Shown: one piece after another, positions 59,705-64,000 of the stretch
How positions within the stretch are numbered: the first letter of the stretch is position 1
Layout of the letters: each line of letters begins with the position of its first letter
From: Pyrocephalus nanus
Taxonomy: Eukaryota > Chordata > Aves > Passeriformes > Tyrannidae
Reading direction: 5' to 3'
Assembly: GCA_038380795.1 (NCBI GenBank)
Contig: CM076272.1
Location: forward strand, 4,708,001-4,772,000
Length of the DNA stretch: 64,000 nucleotides
Notes under the pieces: generated by a model
The model's database searches: none
Told to the model about the DNA's origin: nothing
The model's input: the letters and a program-made list of their open reading frames with translations, nothing else
Made by a program: the position numbers and the translations under genes

Positions 59705-61626
59705 AGGCTGTATCTGCATTCAAGGATGGGGAGGGTGTCGGCAGGGAGGTGTTGGTGAAGAGGTGTATCTGCATCCAGAAATGGGCAGGGTGTTGGTGGG
59801 GGGTGTTGGTGAAAAGGTGTTTCTGCAGGGAGGCTGTGTGTGAGTGTGGGTATCGGTGAGAAGGGTGTACCTGCCGCCAGTGATGGGGTGTGTTGGTGAG
59901 CGGGGTGTATTTGCAGGCAAGGATGGAAAATGTGCACGCCTGTGTTGGGGAGGATGTGTATCAGCCCCCAGGGATAGGTTTAGTGTCAGGGTGTTGGATG
60001 GAGGGTGTATTTTTCCACCCTGGTTTATGTGTGTGTGTGGTTGCAGGTGTGCAGGGGGCAGTGCTCGGGCGGTGCTGCACCCACGGACGGTGCAGGGAGG
60101 TGGGTGTGCATTGGCAGGGGTACAGCTTTGCCCCCCCCAGGTGTGCACAGGCGGGTGTTGGTGGCTGTGTGTGTGTAAAGAGGTGCTGGGGGTGTCTGTG
60201 CCCCCAGAGACAGTGGCAGGCTGTGGGTATGGGTGCACGTGGGCTGAGGGGGTGGCAGTGGTGGGGCTGTGAGCGTGTGAGGGGGTGAGCAGAGTGCAGG
60301 TGTGCACGCGGGTGTCGCACAGTCCCCCACACTGGGGGCGTGCTGGGAGCTGCTCAGGTGAGCTCACGTGTGCTCAGGTGTGTGCCAGGCCCCGGTGTGT
60401 GTGGGTGGGGATGGGGTGTGGTGGGCGTGCTGTTGGGGGGTGCCATGGCTATCCAGGGCGGTGTCCTGGAGTGTCCCTGTGTCCGGAAAGGGCTCCTGGG
60501 GGTCCCGCTGTGGGTTCTGCAGTTGTGGCTGGGAAACTGAAGTGAGGGCTGTTGTGTCCCAGTGCTGGCTGTGCCCCCTGGGGTGTGTGCCCAGGGCGTG
60601 CGGGATCCGCTGTGGGTGCGCGCGGGTTTGCGAGGGCTCGGGGAGTGCGGGTGCACACGGGGCTGGGTGCAGTGGGTGCGTGGCCACACGTGGGTGCGCA
60701 GCAGTGCTGGTTGTGCAGTGCTGCGTGGGCACGAGTGCGTGGCCGTGCCAGGGGTGTGTGGATGTGCATGGAGGGGGGTCCTGGGGGGTCTGTGGTGGTG
60801 CTAAGGGGTGTGTGGGTGTGTGGCTGTAGGGGGGTGTGGCTGTGTAGGGGGTGTGCCGGGGTGGCCGTGCATGTGCAGGGCTGTGTGGTGGTGTGGTTGT
60901 TCCCAGGCTGGCTGTGTCCCTCACTGTGGATCACCCCCAGGGTTCTGGCAGGGTGTTCCTGTGATGGGTGACTGTCTGTACCCCAGTTTCTGTCTCCCTG
61001 CACTGGGTGTTGGCTGCCTGGGGGCCCCAGCGTGACGTGGACACCAGGCTCCCACGGGTGCCTGCTGCTCTAGCATCACCCTCCACCTCCATCTCAGCTC
61101 ATTTGGATGCGTGGTGGCCTGCTGGATCCTCCAGCTGTTGGCTGTGAGAAGGAGGAGGAGAAGAAGGAGGAGGAGGAGGGTGATGCTGAGGAAGGAACAA
61201 AGGCCAGAAGTGACCCTGTTCCCCCTGCCAGTGATTCACCGTGGACTGGCTCTCCCCAGTGCCCAGGCAGATGGAGGGGTCCAAATATGGGTGGGGGACA
61301 GTGGCCAAGCAGTTCAGCAACCCATAATGATCCTTGGGCTATGGGGGAGGGGTGGTTCGGCCATAGGGTGCCATAGATGGGGCTCTGTGGGGTGACAGTG
61401 ATGGTGAGTGCTGGGACACCCCAGGCAGAGTCTCCTCTGACCATGTCCTTGGGGTGGGGGAGATGGGTGGGAGTTAGGGGGTGAATGTGTGGGTGCTGTG
61501 GGGATGGAAAGGTGGGTGGTGGGGAGATGAGGGATGGTGGGCAGGTGTAAGGGTGCCAGGGGGATGGATGGGTATTGGGGCTGTGGAGGTTGTTATAGGG
61601 ATGGATGGGTGTTGGGGGAGGGATGG

Positions 61627-61665
<39 letters not shown>

Positions 61666-63629
61666 GGGGATAGGGATGGGTACTATGGGGATGGATGGAT
61701 GGATGGATGCTATGGGACTGAGTGTTGGGGAATGGATGGATGATGGTGATATGGATGGGTGATATGGGAATGGATGAGTATTATGAGGATGGGTGGATGC
61801 TAAGGGGATGGATGGGTGTTGGAGAATGGATGGATGAGTGTTGGGGTATGGATGAGTGCTATGGGAATGAGTGTTGGGGAGGGATGGGTGAATCCTGGGG
61901 GGAGATGGGTGTGTGGGTGATTGTGTGGGTGTCTGGGATGGGTGAATGGAAGGATGGATGTTGGGGAGTGGGCGGAATGGATGAAGGGTTATTGGGCAGT
62001 GGTGGGTGACAGTGTGGACACGGTGCAGGGGTGCTGTGGGGACAGCTGGGTGCAGGTAGAGGTCTGGGTGCCACAGGAGCTGATGCAAGGGGTCACCAAG
62101 CACCTCATAATGGGCATGTGGCAATGCCAAGGATGGCAAAACCCCCTTTTGGGGGTGTCCAGAGGCCAGGGCGGTTTCTCCCCAGTGTGGTGCAGCAGCC
62201 CTGGGGTAGGTTAAGCCAGTCCCCGAGGCCTGACATTTATAAACATCAGCTGCTCTGGGGGAATCAATACAGTTTAATAACCGGCGAGCGGAGACTGGAG
62301 ACACATCAAAATGACACTCTGCGGCTCCGTAAATGTTATTCTAAATCATCCTCGCTGGGTTTATTACATTAAGCACACAGCAGCGGGCATGGGAAATTTA
62401 TTCTAGCAAGGCCATCACGCTGGGAAATGGGGCTGGTGGGTCAGTGCAGGGGGAGCAGCCCCCCCCAAACTGGGGTTCCCTCCTCCCTGCTGGGGCAGGG
62501 ATGTTGGGGACAGGGGGTGCTGCTTTTAGGGTCTCATTGCTGTCACAGCCTCCTGGGTTTGGGATGAGCTGAATCCTGCCCCGCACAGGGTAGATGTTTG
62601 GGGGGCTGGTGACATGGATGGATGAGGTGTCCCTTGGTGCCACCCTGTGCCACCCAGTGGCTTCTGGGGACTCAAACCCTTCCCTGGACCATCCCCAGCT
62701 CTGCACTGACATTTCTCTCCACGTTTCCCTGGAGACGAGGCGGTTGCTGTGGAAACCTCCCTCCTCTTCTCTCTTCCCCATCCTCTTCCTCGCCCTGATA
62801 AGAGGGGGACTGGCTCTGCCCCCATGCAGCCCCGAAATTTGGGGACCCCCTGCAGGGGTGTAGTGGGGGCACCCTGGGGTGGGGGTGCACATGCGTGTGG
62901 GGGCGACTGTCCCGTGTGTGCTTGAGGCGTGTTCGTGTGCGCACCCCCGCGCCGCCATGCGTGACATCTCGCCGTTGCCGTGACGACCCCATCGAGCACA
63001 TGGCTCAGGCTCCGCAGCATCGCGGGGGAAGCACGCTTGTTGCCATGGAAACGGCCATAATTGTAGCATTTTTCAGCTAAAAGAGGGGAAAAAGGAGGGG
63101 GAGAGAGGAGGAGAAATGGCTCCGCGGGGCAGCGGGCCAGGGCTGTGTGTGCCTGCCCGGCGTGTCCTGCTGCACACGCGTGTCACACTCGTGGGCACAC
63201 ACGGCGGGGACAAGGAGAGGCCAAATTTGGGTGAGGCTTGGGGAAAGGAGGGCGGTGGTGCCTGAGGGGCTGGGGCCGGCAGGGTGCTGCTGCTGCCTCT
63301 GCAGTCCTTTGCAGTCGAGGAAAGCGGGCAGGCGGCCAAGCCTGGCACCGGCGGCCCGGCGGGCGCCTGCGGCACCGGGTGCCCATCCCTGGGGCCGGAG
63401 CATCGCCCTCCACGTGTGGCATCCCCAGTCGGCGTGGCCACGAGCCCTGGATCTGTTCTTGCACAGCCTTCCCCTTGTTCCTGGCTCCCTGTGCCAGTCT
63501 GGGGCCAAATCCTGCTGTTCCCCATGACGAAGGTTCAGGGGGCACCACATTGACCACCCGCTCCCGCTTGTGTGTTGCAGATGAACCGCCCCATCCAGGT
63601 GAAGCCGGCCGACAGCGAGGGCCGAGGAG
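53124..63629 (+). CDS. CELF6: CELF6 (CUGBP Elav-like family member 6), coding exons 1-3, 3' part outside the window
   Basis: Gene-level entry: 53124-53373, 57119-57201 and 63581-63629 joined (382 nt, residues 1-127 plus one base; human about 480). CELF6 binds UG-rich RNA through three RRMs and regulates splicing and mRNA translation or decay, mainly in neurons. Seen: poly-Ala start, [23 protein letters not shown] (RNP2 of RRM1 at residues 44-49), [16 protein letters not shown], then [20 protein letters not shown] (RNP1, 83-90) and [16 protein letters not shown] closing RRM1. The [10 protein letters not shown] and [20 protein letters not shown] sequences fit CELF6 better than CELF3, CELF4 or CELF5. 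Exon sizes of 83 and 49 nt are the family standard. RRM2, the linker and RRM3 lie right of the window. Location next to HEXA supports the call. Confidence 0.96.
53440..54800 (+). repeat. minisatellite, unit about 17-19 bp (cccctgaggtgggacac type)
   Basis: Dozens of degenerate units such as ctgaggtgggacacccctga and ctgaggtgaaggcacc. Higher-order patterns of two or three units recur. Start and end are gradual. Open frames on either strand through it are repeat artefacts. Confidence 0.9.
55985..56170. promoter_or_regulatory. candidate conserved non-coding element (AT-rich island)
   Basis: A sharp switch from GC-rich repeat sequence to 180 bp rich in TTAATAC, TTAATTG, CATTAAATATT and an E-box (atcagctggc). 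Such composition islands inside GC-rich avian introns are often deeply conserved enhancers. No conservation data were available, so this is inference. Confidence 0.35.
56640..57020 (+). repeat. minisatellite of gggtgctggatgccagg units
   Basis: About 20 degenerate units of 15-20 bp built from gtgctggatgcca, gtgccaggttgcc and agggtaccgggg. It ends roughly 100 bp before CELF6 exon 2. Confidence 0.85.
57119..57201 (+). CDS. CELF6: CELF6 coding exon 2
   Basis: 83 nt, residues 84-111, [20 protein letters not shown] then HEQKTLPG. Acceptor tccacag, donor gtaagt, phase 1 to 0. It supplies RNP1 of RRM1. Confidence 0.97.
57640..58370 (+). repeat. minisatellite of ctgtgctcacacctgtac units
   Basis: It starts as loose gtgtgcctgtg... 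repeats near 57,640 and becomes regular from about 57,990 to 58,345, with units such as acctgtgctcacacctgtac of 18-24 bp. It stops about 80 bp before the GC-rich promoter-like block. Confidence 0.85.
58430..58709 (+). promoter_or_regulatory. CELF6: candidate internal CELF6 promoter (CpG island in intron 2)
   Basis: CpG-dense block with GC boxes (gccccgcccattggtcccgc around 58,484-58,503) flanking an inverted CCAAT box (ATTGG at 58493-58497), then more GC boxes at about 58,550-58,575 and a CCGAG-type pentamer array at 58,590-58,680. The arrangement copies that of the main promoter at 52.8-53.1 kb. No TATA box. Confidence 0.6.
58590..58680. repeat. CCGAG-type pentamer array at the internal promoter
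   Basis: About 17 degenerate pentamers of gccga/gccca/gctca type (for example ccgagccgagccgagcccag). It has the same core unit as the array at 52,945-53,090, 5.6 kb upstream. Confidence 0.8.
58710..58793 (+). CDS. CELF6: candidate alternative first coding exon of CELF6
   Basis: ATG (C at -1 and -2, G at -3) followed by 28 codons, [18 protein letters not shown] to GSKILCIE, then GAG|gtaggg, a good donor. The exon ends in phase 0. CELF6 exon 3 starts in phase 0 with its own ATG (Met112), so joining the two gives an open frame, CIE then [10 protein letters not shown]. The product would have a 28-residue Pro-rich start and lack RNP2 and RNP1 of RRM1. I do not recognise the peptide from another family. 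Alternatively the exon is non-coding and translation begins at the exon 3 ATG, or the block is an unexpressed CpG island. Confidence 0.45.
58890..60000 (+). repeat. minisatellite of gggtgtatctgcacccagggatgggg units
   Basis: About 18 units of roughly 50-65 bp, each with a conserved core (gtgtatctgcacccagggat), then a variable ggatggaggggtgttggtgag part. Unit length varies by small indels. A (TG)n tract sits inside at 59,673-59,702. Confidence 0.9.
59673..59702. repeat. (TG)n microsatellite, about 15 repeats
   Basis: Uninterrupted TG dinucleotides within the 59-60 kb minisatellite; likely polymorphic. Confidence 0.95.
60030..60960 (+). repeat. GTG/GGGTGTG-rich low-complexity sequence
   Basis: Strongly G/T-rich plus strand with loose repeats (gtgtgtgggtgtgtggctgt, gtgcacgcgggtg). 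Units are not regular enough to define a period. Minus-strand open frames read as His/Thr/Pro repeats and are artefacts. Confidence 0.65.
61480..62030 (+). repeat. GGATGG-rich minisatellite with embedded (GT)17
   Basis: Units of about 25-35 bp built from gggatggatgggtgttgggg and gaatggatggatgagtgt. It includes a (GT)n tract at 61,631-61,664 and a short (GGAT)n run near 61,690-61,708. Confidence 0.9.
61631..61664. repeat. (GT)17 microsatellite
   Basis: Uninterrupted GT dinucleotides, 34 bp, in CELF6 intron 2. Confidence 0.95.
62225..62405. promoter_or_regulatory. candidate conserved non-coding element
   Basis: Unique, balanced-composition sequence after 3 kb of repeats, with cagtttaataaccggcgagc, cgtaaatgttattctaaatc and gtttattacattaagcacac. 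It has no coding potential that I can see. A possible enhancer, by composition only. Confidence 0.3.
62720..63085. promoter_or_regulatory. CELF6: candidate RFX-responsive regulatory element (four X-box-like palindromes)
   Basis: GTTTCCCTGGAGAC at 62723-62736, GTTGCTGTGGAAAC at 62743-62756, GTTGCCGTGACGAC at 62974-62987 and GTTGCCATGGAAAC at 63039-63052. The last is a near-perfect RFX X-box (GTTGCC-AT-GGAAAC). Binding is inferred from motif only. Confidence 0.45.
63581..63629 (+). CDS. CELF6: CELF6 coding exon 3
   Basis: 49 nt, residues 112-127 plus one base, [16 protein letters not shown]. Acceptor gttgcag, donor gtaggt, phase 0 to 1. It begins with an ATG codon that could serve as an internal start. 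Confidence 0.96.
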
Positions 63630-64000
63630 GTAGGTCCCTGCCCAGGTTCCCTGGCTGCCTGGCACGACAGGGGTGCACAGGATCACCTGGGGGAAATGGG
63701 ACACACAGTGGTATTGCGGGGGCCATGGGGAGTTTGGTTTGCAGAGAAACTGTGAGAAGAGCTGCCTTTGCTGGTGGCATCCAAACCTGAGTGCAGAGCA
63801 AATGCCATCTTGTCTCCCCCTGCCCTGCCAGCTGGGATGTTGTCCTGATATCATCCTGATGTCAAACCTTGAGCATCCTGACATCCTGAGGGGCAGAGGC
63901 CAAGCCAACTGCTCTCCTACGCTGCCTTTATCTACCAAACAAACCAATTCCCTGCCCAGAGTTGCCTGCAGGAAGGGTGCCCAGCAGAGCTGGGGTGCAG
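63630..64000. other. CELF6: CELF6 intron 3, partial
   Basis: Unique intronic sequence to the window end. The next exon (start of RRM2) is not reached. Confidence 0.8.

Larger units (their letters stand above)
57202..63580. other. CELF6: CELF6 intron 2
   Basis: 6.4 kb intron composed of an AT-rich island (57,345-57,425), a minisatellite (57,600-58,370), a CpG-rich candidate promoter with a possible alternative first exon (58,430-58,880), more minisatellites (58,890-61,060 and 61,480-62,030), two GT microsatellites, and unique regulatory-looking sequence from 62,200 to 63,580. Confidence 0.8.

Noticed and set aside
59197..62304. Several 180-276 codon minus-strand frames (His/Pro/Thr-rich)
   Set aside because: All lie in minisatellites of CELF6 intron 2; the proteins are periodic copies of the repeat unit.

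Overview
The window is nuclear DNA from a vertebrate, most likely a bird. It holds spliced genes with GT/AG introns, CpG-rich promoters and short 5'-truncated CR1 LINEs that end in the bird/reptile-type tail (ATTCTGTGATTCTAT). The right third is very rich in minisatellites, as on avian microchromosomes. There are no bacterial-type operons, tRNAs, rRNAs or CRISPR arrays. The conserved gene order ARIH1(-) / HEXA(+) / CELF6(+) is the same as in human 15q23 when that segment is flipped.

Left half (1-32.2 kb): the first four coding exons of ARIH1, an RBR-type E3 ubiquitin ligase, on the minus strand. Exon 1 lies in a CpG island at 31.8-32.2 kb, exon 2 at 10.3 kb, exon 3 at 4.3 kb and exon 4 at 0.2-0.3 kb. 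The rest of the gene lies beyond the left edge. The introns (21.5, 5.8 and 4.0 kb) are ordinary AT-richer sequence, apart from a GC-rich degenerate repeat just inside intron 1.

Middle (32.2-49.4 kb): an 8 kb divergent spacer carries two sense-oriented CR1 fragments and a 71-bp direct repeat; a third CR1 fragment lies at the edge of the ARIH1 promoter. After it comes the complete HEXA gene (lysosomal beta-hexosaminidase alpha subunit). All 14 coding exons can be placed with correct phases, giving a 530-residue protein, and a poly(A) signal lies at 49,377. No counterpart of mammalian TMEM202 was recognised in the spacer.

Right third (49.4-64 kb): a 3.7 kb spacer contains a striking GT-to-CA minisatellite that changes strand polarity, then a G-rich array, then the CELF6 promoter and the first three coding exons of CELF6 (a neuronal RNA-binding splicing/translation regulator). 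The CELF6 introns contain at least five different minisatellites and two (GT)n tracts. Between them sit islands of normal-composition sequence that look regulatory, including a cluster of four RFX X-box-like palindromes. The most interesting candidate is a second CpG-rich promoter at about 58.45-58.70 kb inside CELF6 intron 2. It is followed by a 28-codon open first exon with a good donor, in frame with CELF6 exon 3. It would make a CELF6 isoform without the core of RRM1. Both CELF6 promoters share the order GC box, inverted CCAAT box, CCGAG-type pentamer array, ATG.

All exon calls rest on reading the translated sequence and splice sites by eye against remembered protein families. No alignment or database search was run.
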